This document shows, in pieces, positions 19,201 to 29,310 of a stretch of DNA of 64,000 nucleotides; position 1 is the stretch's first letter, and the number at the start of each line of letters is the position of its first letter. This stretch comes from Prochlorococcus marinus (GTDB taxonomy: Bacteria; Cyanobacteriota; Cyanobacteriia; PCC-6307; Cyanobiaceae): contig NZ_CVSW01000032.1 of assembly GCF_001180265.1 (NCBI RefSeq), positions 310,001 through 374,000 on the forward strand, read 5' to 3'. Under the pieces are notes generated by a model, which ran no database searches, was not told the DNA's origin, and was given only the letters and a program-made list of their open reading frames with translations. Made by a program: the position numbers and the translations under genes.

Positions 19201-19261
19201 TAACTAAATCAACCTACTTTCTTTGGCCGTATTATTGCAATATAAATTATACTACAGAGCG

Positions 19262-19969
19262 TTAACCTTCCGGTTGGTAATCTTGTACCGCATTTATGTC
19301 TACTTGAACCGAAGGCCCCATTGTTGAAGTTACATAAAAAGTTTTCCAATACTTTCCCTTGGCTCCACTTGGTTTATTTTTATCAATTGATTCTTGTAAG
19401 GTTTTCAAGTTGTCAAATAAAGCCTCTTTTGTGAAACTTGCTTTTCCAAAGCGGACATGAACGATTCCAGCCTTATCTGCTCTAAATTCGAGCTTACCAG
19501 CTTTGAATTCTTTTATTGCATTAGCAATATCATTAGTTACTGTTCCAGCTTTAGGATTAGGCATTAAACCTCTGGGTCCTAAAACTCTTCCTAATTTTGC
19601 AACCTTTGGCATCATATCTGGAGTTGCAATAAGTAGATCAAACTCCATATTTCCTTTGTTGATGCTTTCCACAAGATCTTCTTCGCCAAATAAATCTGCA
19701 CCAGCAGCCTTTGCTTTCGATACATTCTCACCGCTAGTAATTACTGCAATTTTGATGCTTTGGCCAGTACCATGTGGTAATGCAACAGTGGTCCTTAATT
19801 GTTGATCAGTATATTTTGGATCAATACCTAAACGAATATGTGCTTCGATAGTTTCATCAAATTTTGCATTGGCATTTTCCTTGATAATACTAAGAGCTTC
19901 AAGTGGTGAGTAAATGCGATCTTCTATCTTTGTTGATAGAGCCGCCATTCTTTTGGATAGTTTTTTCAT
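19262..19969 (-). CDS. rplA: 50S ribosomal protein L1
   Basis: 235 residues, full length. L1 forms the mobile stalk near the E site and often regulates its own operon. Conserved segments include the N-terminal K-L-S-K-R-M, the domain [14 protein letters not shown] region near 130 and the C-terminal [13 protein letters not shown] start, about 66 bases after rplK. It is part of the secE-nusG-rplK-rplA cluster. Confidence 0.99.
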   Translation of the reverse strand: MKKLSKRMAALSTKIEDRIYSPLEALSIIKENANAKFDETIEAHIRLGIDPKYTDQQLRTTVALPHGTGQSIKIAVITSGENVSKAKAAGADLFGEEDLVESINKGNMEFDLLIATPDMMPKVAKLGRVLGPRGLMPNPKAGTVTNDIANAIKEFKAGKLEFRADKAGIVHVRFGKASFTKEALFDNLKTLQESIDKNKPSGAKGKYWKTFYVTSTMGPSVQVDINAVQDYQPEG

Positions 19970-20035
19970 AATAGTATTGGGTGCAAACGGTTATTAACTA
20001 ACCTCCCCTAAAAAGTGAGAAATTTTGAATAGAAC

Positions 20036-20461
20036 TCAATCAGTAATAGAGACGCCCATATTACGAGCAGTACCCTCAATTACTTTCATTGCCGATTCAA
20101 CACTAGAACAGTTTAGATCAGGAAGCTTAGTTTTGGCTATTTCTTCTAATTGAGCTTTACTTATATTCCCAACAGAGCCTTTTGCGGATTCACCTGATCC
20201 TTTCTCTATACCAGCTGCTTTTGTTATTAAGACGGAAGCAGGAGGTGTTTTTGTGATAAAAGTAAAGCTTCTATCTTCAAAAACAGAAATCTCAACTGGA
20301 ATTACAAAACCTGCCTTATCTTGTGTCCTTGCATTATATTCTTTGCAAAATGCCATGATGTTGACACCATGCTGTCCTAGAGCTGGCCCTACAGGAGGAG
20401 CAGGATTTGCTTTGCCTGCTTGTAGAGCAAGCTTGATAACTGCAACAATTTTTTTTGCCAT
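20036..20461 (-). CDS. rplK: 50S ribosomal protein L11
   Basis: 141 residues, the usual length. L11 binds the GTPase-associated centre of 23S rRNA and is needed for RelA-type stringent signalling, for which the RSH enzyme at 6000-8309 is the likely partner. The N-terminal [20 protein letters not shown] segment and the C-terminal G-T-A-R-N-M-G segment are standard. It lies 67 bases after nusG. Confidence 0.99.
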   Translation of the reverse strand: MAKKIVAVIKLALQAGKANPAPPVGPALGQHGVNIMAFCKEYNARTQDKAGFVIPVEISVFEDRSFTFITKTPPASVLITKAAGIEKGSGESAKGSVGNISKAQLEEIAKTKLPDLNCSSVESAMKVIEGTARNMGVSITD

Positions 20462-20528
20462 TAGATTAGAGAATTTAAGCTGAAGTAGAAAATCATAATT
20501 TTACTCGATAAACAAGAACAATTAGAAA

Positions 20529-21140
20529 TTAATTTTGTTTATTGATTTGAGAGAATTCTAATTCTACAGGAGTCTCGCGCCCAAATATTGAAAGTAATGC
20601 TTTTAATTTATTTCTTTCTCCGGAAACTTCTATAACTTCTCCTTGGAAATCCTTGAAAGGACCACTTGTTACAATGATTCTATCTTTTTCTTCAATATCT
20701 AACTTTATTACAGCTTTTTTCTCTGATGCGCGCTTAAAGATTCTATTAACTTCTTGTCTTGATAATGGTCGAGGTTTGATATGACCTCGAGATCTTCCGC
20801 TGCCTCTACCGTCTTCAGCACCGACAAAGTTAATTACATTTGGAGTACTTTTAACAGCCATCATTGTATCTTCATCCAAAATCATTCTTACGAGGACATA
20901 ACCCGGGAAAACTTTTTCTTCAGTAGTTTGTCTACTTCCATCTTTCTTTAATTTAATTCCTGGAGTTTGGGGAATTTCAATTTCAATGATTCGATTATTG
21001 ACACCTAAAGTTACTGATCTCTGCTCCAGAGTCGCTTTTACTTTTTTTTCACAGCTTGACGCTACTTGAATTGCATACCATCTTGCGATGCTTGTATTTG
21101 CTTTTGAAGAAGCAAGGCTTGTAGTTAATTCATTACTCAT
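20529..21140 (-). CDS. nusG: Transcription termination/antitermination factor NusG
   Basis: 203 residues. The NGN domain starts at R-W-Y-A-I-Q-V near residue 21 and includes V-F-P-G-Y-V-L-V. The C-terminal KOW domain contains V-T-S-G-P-F-K-D-F-Q-G. NusG couples RNA polymerase to ribosomes and modulates pausing. The first 18 residues are a polar extension. It lies 51 bases after secE, the standard gene order. Confidence 0.98.
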   Translation of the reverse strand: MSNELTTSLASSKANTSIARWYAIQVASSCEKKVKATLEQRSVTLGVNNRIIEIEIPQTPGIKLKKDGSRQTTEEKVFPGYVLVRMILDEDTMMAVKSTPNVINFVGAEDGRGSGRSRGHIKPRPLSRQEVNRIFKRASEKKAVIKLDIEEKDRIIVTSGPFKDFQGEVIEVSGERNKLKALLSIFGRETPVELEFSQINKQN

Positions 21141-21191
21141 TTTTCTGGAAGCTTAATTAAGATCTTTATTGATGGATATTTGGGAGATAAT

Positions 21192-21434
21192 TCAACCAAA
21201 AATTTGTGAGGCTGCCCATCCATAGAATCTGCTAACAGAAGCAATGGCTGCAGCAGAAAACGATACCATAATTATAACTGCTACTGATTCGCTAAAAAGT
21301 TGTTGTTTGTTAGGCCACACGACAAGTTTAAGCTCATCGTAGGTAGATCTAAAAAAATTATTCTTTTTTTTAGGCTCTTCAACTTCAGGAGAATCCTTTT
21401 TAAGAGGTTCTTTATTAGTAGTGGGACTTGTCAC
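21192..21434 (-). CDS. secE: Protein translocase subunit SecE
   Basis: 80 residues. A basic, polar N-terminal region (about 1-28) precedes the conserved amphipathic segment with E-L-K-L-V-V-W-P and a single transmembrane helix (about 45-70), as in the single-helix SecE of most bacteria. It partners SecY/SecG in the plasma and thylakoid membranes. The start is GTG at 21432-21434. It heads the nusG-ribosomal protein cluster and follows clpB2 by 61 bases. No tRNA-Trp is found next to it. Confidence 0.95.
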   Translation of the reverse strand: MTSPTTNKEPLKKDSPEVEEPKKKNNFFRSTYDELKLVVWPNKQQLFSESVAVIIMVSFSAAAIASVSRFYGWAASQIFG

Positions 21435-21495
21435 AAAATTTTTTTTGAAATTAAGTTTACGCTTTAGATTTTATTTTAGCTTATTGATTTACTCC

Positions 21496-24252
21496 TCAGC
21501 TAGGTTTGAAAACGATCTCATCTTTTTTAGCAGGGTTAAGTTTAATTGTAATATTTTTTTTGTTTTTAAAGTTATCCTCTAAAAGTTTTGCGGCTAAGGG
21601 ATTTTCTATTTGTCTTCTAAGTTCCCTGTTAAGTGGCCTAGCACCATATGCAGGTTCGTAAGAATCATTTGCAATTTTATTGATAACTTTTTTGTCTATA
21701 GTAATATTTATTTTCTGTTCAAGTAGCAGGTTTTTTAAATCTTCTGTTTGTAAGATTATTATTTTTTGAATTTCATCAATAGATAATGGCTCAAACTTTA
21801 CTACTTCGTCAATTCTATTTAAAAATTCCGGTCTAAAAATTGAAGATAATGTATTACTAATGGAATCATCAAGAGTTTGTTGATCTTTTTCTAACTTTCC
21901 CTCACTTTTAGAAATCTTTTGCGAATACTCCAGTATAGATTTACCAGCCAAGTTACTTGTCATAATGATTACGGTATTTTTGAAATCTACAGTCCTTCCT
22001 TGAGAGTCAGTTAATCTTCCTTCATCTAGGACTTGCAAAAGGATATTAAATACTTCTGTATGTGCTTTTTCTATCTCATCAAGAAGTATTACTGAATAGG
22101 GTTTACGTCTTATAGCTTCAGTTAATTGACCTCCCTCTTCATAACCAACATAACCTGGAGGAGCTCCCAAAAGTCTTGCTACAGCATTTTTCTCCATATA
22201 TTCACTCATATCTAATCTTAATAATGCGTCTTCTTCATCAAATAAAGCTGTTGCAAGAGATTTTGCTAATTCTGTTTTGCCAACACCTGTAGGACCCATA
22301 AATAAAAAAGATCCAATAGGTCTTTTAGGACTTTTCATGCCAACGCGAGCTCTTCTAATTGCAGCAGAAACAGCTTCTACAGCTTTTTCTTGTCCAATAA
22401 CCTTTTCACATAGTTCTGTTTCTAGATTGACTAATTTCTTACGTTCATTTGAAACTACTTTAGAAATTGGAATACCTGTGATTTTTGATATAACATCTGC
22501 AATATCATCAGGTTCAACTTGATATTTAAAAGGGAAATTTCTATTTTTCTTTATTTTATTAAAGTTCTCTTCAACTTTTTGTATGTCATTCTCTATTTCA
22601 CTTAACTCTTCTTCGAGCTTTTCTAAATAATCTAGATCATTTTCAATTTCGCTATTTGATTTATCTTTAATTTTTTTGGTTAGCTTATCTTCTTCTTTCA
22701 TTAAAATAGATAATTCCTCCATTTCTTCCCGTAAATTGTTCCAATTTTCCAGAAGAACGTTCAATTTTGCCTCTGATTGTTTTCTATTATTCAATAGTTT
22801 TTCTTGAGCTTCGATATTTTCTCCTTGCAAATTATTCAGTTTTTCATTAATAGTATTAAGTTTGGTTTCTTGTTGGAGAATGATTTGAGGCACATTATTA
22901 GACTCGATTTTCAACTGTGCAGCAGCTTCATCAATTAAATCTATTGCGCTATCAGGGAGACATTTATCGCTGATGTATCTATCGGCCAATTTTGCAGAAT
23001 AGTTTACAGCTTCTTCAGAAATTTTTATGCCATGATGTGACTCATATTTCTTTTTGATACCTTGCAGTATTTTTGCGCTTAATTCTACTGTAGGTTCATT
23101 AACAGCTATCTTTTGAAAGCAATTATTCAATGCCTGATCTTTTTCAATAGTTTCACGGAATTTCTCAGGTGTTGTTGTACCGATACATCTAAGTTCTCCT
23201 TCAGCCAGTAAAGGTTTTAAGATATTGCTAATGTCAGTAGAAGATCTGTCAGAACTTAATATTGAGTGAATTTCATCAATAAATAGAATCATTCCTTGGC
23301 TTGGATTTTTTAGTTCCTGCATTATTAAGCTCAGTCGTTCCTCTAGTTGGCCTCTAAATTTTGTCCCAGAAACTAAAGCACCTAAGTCAAGTGAAATAAT
23401 TTTTAAGTCTTTTAAAGAATCAGGAACTTGTTTGTCTACAATTAGTTGTGCAAGTAATTTTGCTATTGAGGTTTTACCAACTCCAGAATTGCCGATAAGT
23501 ATAGGATTATTTTTGTTTCTTCTGCAGAGTACTCTCATTAAATTATTGATCTCATTTTCTCTTCCTAAAACGGGATCCAGTAGGCCTTTTTTAGCTAATT
23601 CTGTTAAATCATTTCCATAAATTGAAAGAGAATTTTCATCTTTCTCAACTTGTTTTTTGGTTTCAATTTGAAGTTCACTTTTGGGTAATGGAATAATAGC
23701 TTTTTCAAAGTTTTCTTCTTTAATTAAAGTCTCTTTGTTTGATGCAAAATTAGATTGATTATTTATCTCAATTACGTTCTTATAATTAAGAGAATCTTTT
23801 GATTGATTAATATTTGGGGAAAACTTTAATTCTTCCTCTAATTTTTCCATTGATAGATTGCTTTCTTCAAAAACATAATTTCCAATTCTTAAATCTCTTC
23901 CAAGAGCAATAAGTAAATGAGGGATTTCTATGAATCTCGATCCCCATTGGATTTTAATCTGATTCGCATTATCTAACAAAATTTCTAAATCTTCTCCGAT
24001 AGTAAAAATATCTGACTCATTTGTTGGAGTCTCTTCTAAAAAATCTTCTGTTATATCTAAAACTGTATCTTGGTCGATTGATAATTTTTCAATGAAAGCA
24101 AAGAATTCACTTGATGAGAACAATGTATGAATTATGTGTTCAATATTAAATTCGCTATGATCCCATTTTTTTGCTGTCTCTTCCCCTAATAAAAGAAGAT
24201 TCCAACTGATATCGCTAAATAATTCAGGACTGGATGTAAGTGTTTCTCTCAT
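21496..24252 (-). CDS. clpB2: ClpB-type AAA+ disaggregase, divergent ClpB2
   Basis: 918 residues, Hsp100 family. There is a weakly conserved N domain (1-145) and a linker (145-205). NBD1 has Walker A G-N-S-G-V-G-K-T (254-261) and Walker B (321-327). The M-domain coiled coil spans about 455-570. NBD2 has Walker A G-P-T-G-V-G-K-T (653-660), Walker B V-I-L-L-D-E (721-726), pore loop G-Y-V-G-Y and arginine finger R813. ClpB uses ATP to thread aggregated protein. In NBD1 the two arginine fingers of the usual A-L-E-R-R-F-Q are replaced: residues 375-380 read L-N-N-C-F-Q. The M domain argues against ClpC or ClpA. An inverted repeat abuts the start codon. Confidence 0.9.
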   Translation of the reverse strand: MRETLTSSPELFSDISWNLLLLGEETAKKWDHSEFNIEHIIHTLFSSSEFFAFIEKLSIDQDTVLDITEDFLEETPTNESDIFTIGEDLEILLDNANQIKIQWGSRFIEIPHLLIALGRDLRIGNYVFEESNLSMEKLEEELKFSPNINQSKDSLNYKNVIEINNQSNFASNKETLIKEENFEKAIIPLPKSELQIETKKQVEKDENSLSIYGNDLTELAKKGLLDPVLGRENEINNLMRVLCRRNKNNPILIGNSGVGKTSIAKLLAQLIVDKQVPDSLKDLKIISLDLGALVSGTKFRGQLEERLSLIMQELKNPSQGMILFIDEIHSILSSDRSSTDISNILKPLLAEGELRCIGTTTPEKFRETIEKDQALNNCFQKIAVNEPTVELSAKILQGIKKKYESHHGIKISEEAVNYSAKLADRYISDKCLPDSAIDLIDEAAAQLKIESNNVPQIILQQETKLNTINEKLNNLQGENIEAQEKLLNNRKQSEAKLNVLLENWNNLREEMEELSILMKEEDKLTKKIKDKSNSEIENDLDYLEKLEEELSEIENDIQKVEENFNKIKKNRNFPFKYQVEPDDIADVISKITGIPISKVVSNERKKLVNLETELCEKVIGQEKAVEAVSAAIRRARVGMKSPKRPIGSFLFMGPTGVGKTELAKSLATALFDEEDALLRLDMSEYMEKNAVARLLGAPPGYVGYEEGGQLTEAIRRKPYSVILLDEIEKAHTEVFNILLQVLDEGRLTDSQGRTVDFKNTVIIMTSNLAGKSILEYSQKISKSEGKLEKDQQTLDDSISNTLSSIFRPEFLNRIDEVVKFEPLSIDEIQKIIILQTEDLKNLLLEQKINITIDKKVINKIANDSYEPAYGARPLNRELRRQIENPLAAKLLEDNFKNKKNITIKLNPAKKDEIVFKPS

Positions 24253-24253
24253 A

Positions 24254-24272
24254 AACTATAAAAACTATAGTT
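24254..24272 (-). repeat. Inverted repeat directly upstream of the clpB2 start codon
   Basis: AACTATA (24254-24260) and TATAGTT (24266-24272) form a 7-bp A/T-only inverted repeat with a 5-base spacer, one base from the clpB2 ATG (24250-24252). In the mRNA it would make a weak hairpin over the ribosome-binding region, and no Shine-Dalgarno sequence is visible. It could be a temperature-sensitive structure, a repressor site, or chance in A/T-rich DNA. Confidence 0.3.
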
Positions 24273-24511
24273 GATTATTAATTAATATTCTAAATAGTAT
24301 CTGCATTAATAATCATCCAATAATTTTTAAATTGTAAGATGAATTTGAAAAATATGTTTATAAGAGGGGTTGCAGGGACTTTGGAATTAATAAAAGCGTT
24401 AACTAATATTTAAGTTGTTGTGAAATAAAAAATTATAATTGGTTAACACATATATTTCAGATATTAGCCAAATAGGTCAGCTATTAATAGGATTTAAATA
24501 GTAATAATTAA

Positions 24512-25807
<1,296 letters not shown>

Positions 25808-25811
25808 TTTT

Positions 25812-27479
25812 TTACCGCTTAAGTTTTTCTAAACGTGAGCCTTTTCTCATACTTAATTGGCACTTTATCCAATCAATACTTATTGGTAGTGCAAAAAAAA
25901 GTGGCAACAATGCAAAATTATTTTGTTTATTGTTTACAAGTAAAGCAGATGCAATTGATAAGCTTCCTATCAGAATTGAATGGCCTAAAGTTTTTTGAGC
26001 AGTAAACATTTTTTTGAATTGCCTATCAGACTCTCCCATTCTTATTTGCAATTGTAAATCGCCCTGCTCTAATCTTTCTAAACTTTCATCTATTCTTTTG
26101 GGAATGCCAACAGCTTTCGATCCTAGTTCACCAACTTGCCTTCCAAATTGGTTAATTAAATCGTTGGGAGTTTGATTATTTGAAGTCATAAGTTCTATTA
26201 AATAAGGCTTGGTAACTGATATAAGGTTAAACCCTGGATCAAGCATTCTACCAACTCCTTCAAAAGTTGATAAAGCTCTCATCACAAAGATTAAATCTAC
26301 TGGTAATTGAAATGGTGTTTCATAAACAAGTTCGTATAAATCTCCAGATAATTTTTCAATAATATTTGGACTAAATGGTGGAGTTAAGGCCTCTTTAAGC
26401 ATCAATCTAACTAATCTTCTGACTGGTCCTACATCAATATCTTTTGAAATTAGCCCAGCTTGTTGTAATTGACTGACTAGTGATGAGGCGTCTCTTAAAG
26501 CAGCAGCCTTAACCATCCCCCCTAATCTTGTTTGAAGATTATTTGAGATATTGCCCATCATTCCAAAATCATAAAAAATCAATTTACCTTGCTTTGAAAC
26601 TGCTAGATTCCCTGGATGAGGGTCTGCATGAAAAAAACCGTAAATTACTAATTGTTTTAAATAACTGATAGCGCCTATTTCTGCGATTTTAGGGAAATCA
26701 ATTTCTTGTGATTGTAATTTTTCTAAATCGCTTATTTTTGTTCCTTCTAGATAACTTAAACAAAGGACTTTTTCACTGCTCATATCCCAAATTACTTCAG
26801 GAACGCTAACATTTTCATCATCAAGGAATTGCTGCCTAAATCTTGCTGCATATTGTGCTTCACAATTAAAATCTAGCTCTTTCATGAGTACTTTCCTGCA
26901 CTCTTTAGCAATTTCAACCCAGTTTCTACCTCGACTCCAATTCTTATTTTTCTGCAATAATCCTGCTATTTGCTGCATTATGCCCAAATCTATAATAAAC
27001 AATTCCTTTAAATTAGGTCTTTGAACTTTAAATACTACTTTCTTTCCATCTTTTAAAGTCGCCCTATGGACCTGAGCTAATGATGCTGATCCAACCGGAT
27101 CACATATTATTTGATCTATTTCATCAAACTTAGATCCTAGTTCTTTTCTTATAGTTTCTTCAACTTGCGCAAATGAAAAATTAGGAACTTGATCCTGTAA
27201 TTTAGACAATTCCTGTATCCAGGTATTAGGAATTAAATCAGGTCTCGCTGATAATAATTGTCCAATTTTAATAAATGCTGATCCAAGCTTTATTAATTGA
27301 TTAGTAAACCACCTAGCTCTTCTAATTTGGATTCTACTTTTTTCATTCTTCTTATTTTGGAAAATTTTAAATCTAATATTATCTATCCATAAATTTATTA
27401 AAAGCGAAATCAGAGTTATCCAAATAAGAAATGCCCTTTTCAATTTTTTTAAACGATGATGAAGAATGTGATAACTCAT
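25812..27479 (-). CDS. ABC1/AarF/UbiB-family atypical protein kinase
   Basis: 555 residues. UbiB-family proteins are membrane-associated atypical kinases/ATPases linked to quinone synthesis and, in plastids, to plastoglobule lipid metabolism. The K-x-G-Q signature is K-I-G-Q-L-L-S-A-R near 95. An A-rich loop (G-S-A-S-L-A-Q-V-H) replaces the usual glycine loop. D-P-H-P-G-N and Y-D-F-G form the catalytic and metal sites. Hydrophobic segments lie at the N-terminus (about 15-35) and C-terminus (about 500-535). Its start overlaps the upstream 105-residue gene by 4 bases (ATGA), so the two form a coupled pair. Confidence 0.93.
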   Translation of the reverse strand: MSYHILHHRLKKLKRAFLIWITLISLLINLWIDNIRFKIFQNKKNEKSRIQIRRARWFTNQLIKLGSAFIKIGQLLSARPDLIPNTWIQELSKLQDQVPNFSFAQVEETIRKELGSKFDEIDQIICDPVGSASLAQVHRATLKDGKKVVFKVQRPNLKELFIIDLGIMQQIAGLLQKNKNWSRGRNWVEIAKECRKVLMKELDFNCEAQYAARFRQQFLDDENVSVPEVIWDMSSEKVLCLSYLEGTKISDLEKLQSQEIDFPKIAEIGAISYLKQLVIYGFFHADPHPGNLAVSKQGKLIFYDFGMMGNISNNLQTRLGGMVKAAALRDASSLVSQLQQAGLISKDIDVGPVRRLVRLMLKEALTPPFSPNIIEKLSGDLYELVYETPFQLPVDLIFVMRALSTFEGVGRMLDPGFNLISVTKPYLIELMTSNNQTPNDLINQFGRQVGELGSKAVGIPKRIDESLERLEQGDLQLQIRMGESDRQFKKMFTAQKTLGHSILIGSLSIASALLVNNKQNNFALLPLFFALPISIDWIKCQLSMRKGSRLEKLKR

Positions 27480-27793
27480 TTAATTTGATTATTTATATTT
27501 TTATTAAATAGATCAATTTGCTTATTGATACCTTCAATTTCATTTAAAGCTTTTTTTATTTTGTAATCTTGATAAGCATTTGTGGACCCATTTTGTTGAA
27601 TATTTTCGGCTTTTTCCAGTCTTGATGCTTCTTCGATTATGGATTCTTTTAAACTATCAAATTCTTTTTTGAGAATTTCTGGAGCATCCTGAGCAATATT
27701 TGTTGCTTCTTCAATTTTTTCAACCAATATTTCATTTAATTTTTCGGTTACTTTCTTAATGGCAGCTTTTAAAAGGTAATCAGAGTTGGTCAT
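27476..27793 (-). CDS. Hypothetical helical protein coupled to the UbiB-family kinase
   Basis: 105 residues; family not recognised. The protein is almost entirely charged and helical by eye, with heptad-like spacing of leucine and isoleucine at about 5-60 and again at 80-100, suggesting a coiled coil. There is no signal peptide and no membrane segment. The stop overlaps the start of the kinase gene (ATGA at 27476-27479), which points to translational coupling and a possible functional link such as an accessory or membrane-association factor. That link is inference from position only. Confidence 0.75.
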   Translation of the reverse strand: MTNSDYLLKAAIKKVTEKLNEILVEKIEEATNIAQDAPEILKKEFDSLKESIIEEASRLEKAENIQQNGSTNAYQDYKIKKALNEIEGINKQIDLFNKNINNQIK

Positions 27794-27896
27794 GAAAAAT
27801 ATAATGTTTCAACGGCAATTGATTGTTCATTATGTCCTAATAATAGATCAATACAGAACATTTCACGCAACTGATCATTTTGATAATTAATTTTTT

Positions 27897-28019
27897 ATGT
27901 TTTTCCTATGTAAGTTTGTTGCTATATTAAGCTTTTTTCTCTTTTTTCTTTTAACTTATATCTATATAAAGGTTCAGGTATTTACTTTAAAAATATCTTC
28001 TAACCAAGAACTCATGTAA
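27897..28019 (+). CDS. Possible 40-residue single-helix membrane peptide
   Basis: An ATG-started frame of 40 codons sits in the gap upstream of the thioredoxin-reductase-like gene. The first 28 residues are rich in Phe, Leu and Ile and could form one membrane helix, followed by a polar tail ending S-S-N-Q-E-L-M. No Shine-Dalgarno sequence precedes it. T-rich DNA readily yields Phe/Leu codons by chance, so this is a weak call and the stretch may simply be the trxB leader. Confidence 0.2.
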   Translation: MFFLCKFVAILSFFLFFLLTYIYIKVQVFTLKISSNQELM

Positions 28020-28048
28020 TTAACTACTAAAAAAGGAGTTTTTAAAAA

Positions 28049-29005
28049 TTGGAAATCATTGAGTCAGATGTAGTTATTATCGGAGGAGGTCCGGCCGGAT
28101 GTACTTGCGCACTTTATACATCTCGTTCAAACTTAAAGACAGTAATTTTAGATAAAAATCCATCTGTTGGCGCCTTAGCAATAACTCATCAAATAGCTAA
28201 TTATCCAGGTGTTCCGATTGATATAAGTGGAGAGAAATTACTTACTCTAATGAGAGAACAGGCTGTGGAATACGGCACAGATTATCGAAGAGCGCAAGTT
28301 TTTGGAATAGACGCTAGTGGAGAATGGAAAACGGTTTACACACCCGAAGGCACTTTCAAAGCTAAAGCTCTTGTACTTGCAAGTGGAGCTATGGGTAGGC
28401 CTGCATCATTTAAGGGCGAAGCGGATTTTCTTGGCAAAGGAGTGAGTTATTGTGCTACATGTGATGGGGCTTTTTATAAAAATAGAGAAGTTGCTGTTGT
28501 TGGAGTGAACAAGGAGGCAATTGAAGAAGCAACTGTTTTAACTAAATTTGCATCAACTGTGCATTGGATTACATCAAGTGATCCTAAATCAGATAATGAA
28601 GAAGCTATGGAATTGATGGATAATTCAAATATAAAACATTGGAGTAGAACTAGATTATTGGAAATATTGGGTGATGAAATGGGCGTTAATGGAATTGTTG
28701 TAAAAAATAAGCAAGAAGAAAATCCTATTAATTTAAATTTAGATGGAGTCTTTGTTTATATGAGTGGTTCAAAGCCAATTACTGATTTTTTAGGGGATCA
28801 AATTGCTTTAAAAGAGGACGGAGGAGTTATTGTGGATGACTTTATGTCTACAAACTCTGATGGAGTTTGGGCTATTGGAGATATAAGAAATACACCATTT
28901 AAGCAAGCCGTTGTTGCAGCTTCTGATGGATGTATTGCGGCAATGTCAATTGATAGATATTTAAATAGTCGAAAGAATATAAGAGTAGATTGGATTCATT
29001 CTTAA
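28049..29005 (+). CDS. trxB: Thioredoxin-reductase-like flavoprotein lacking a recognisable NADPH site
   Basis: 318 residues. The FAD-binding N-terminus (G-G-G-P-A-G-C-T-C, 12-20), redox pair C135-A-T-C138 and C-terminal FAD site G-D-I-R-N-T-P-F-K-Q-A-V are intact and typical of bacterial TrxB. The second Rossmann motif is not: G-G-G-x-x-A reads G152-V-N-K-E-A157, and the 2'-phosphate-binding H-R-R is T175-S-S177. The protein probably does not use NADPH and may take electrons from ferredoxin or another donor. Pyridine-nucleotide-independent thioredoxin reductases are known in clostridia and cyanobacteria. The start is TTG at 28049, supported by AAGGAG at 28033-28038. Confidence 0.9.
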   Translation: MEIIESDVVIIGGGPAGCTCALYTSRSNLKTVILDKNPSVGALAITHQIANYPGVPIDISGEKLLTLMREQAVEYGTDYRRAQVFGIDASGEWKTVYTPEGTFKAKALVLASGAMGRPASFKGEADFLGKGVSYCATCDGAFYKNREVAVVGVNKEAIEEATVLTKFASTVHWITSSDPKSDNEEAMELMDNSNIKHWSRTRLLEILGDEMGVNGIVVKNKQEENPINLNLDGVFVYMSGSKPITDFLGDQIALKEDGGVIVDDFMSTNSDGVWAIGDIRNTPFKQAVVAASDGCIAAMSIDRYLNSRKNIRVDWIHS

Positions 29006-29026
29006 AAATATATATACATTTTTAAT

Positions 29027-29308
29027 TTAAAGGGGTGTTGCTTCAGAAATATAAGCGACTCCTCCGTAGTAGCTTAAGTCGTCCCTGATGTTATCTCTCA
29101 TTTTATCTATTAATTCTTGCTCACAAAAAACAATTACATGAGCATTTGCTCCTAATCCTGTAAATTCCATATCTTCAGTAACAACTCTTTCAGGCCCTCT
29201 GCCTGTGGCGTGTTTCATAACTGTATATCCAGGAACATTAGCTTTTTCTAATGTTTTAATGATTGCATCTAGTTCTCTTTCACTAAATATTAAGTCTAAT
29301 CTTTTCAT
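29027..29308 (-). CDS. sbtB: SbtB-like PII-type protein
   Basis: 93 residues with the PII ferredoxin-like fold pattern. G-Y-T-V-M near residue 27 is followed by a T-loop region (G-R-G-P-E-R), and the tail has Y-Y-G-G-V-A-Y-I. SbtB proteins bind adenine nucleotides and regulate the bicarbonate permease SbtA, whose gene lies immediately upstream (2-base gap). Canonical SbtB is about 110 residues and ends in a C-G-P-E-G-C redox loop; this one stops at S-E-A-T-P-L and lacks that tail. It is last in the SulP-SbtA-SbtB set. Confidence 0.82.
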   Translation of the reverse strand: MKRLDLIFSERELDAIIKTLEKANVPGYTVMKHATGRGPERVVTEDMEFTGLGANAHVIVFCEQELIDKMRDNIRDDLSYYGGVAYISEATPL

Positions 29309-29310
29309 TT

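Noticed and set aside
24339..24413. 24-codon ATG frame between clpB2 and eno
   Set aside because: Too short, no ribosome site, no recognised feature; treated as part of the divergent promoter region.
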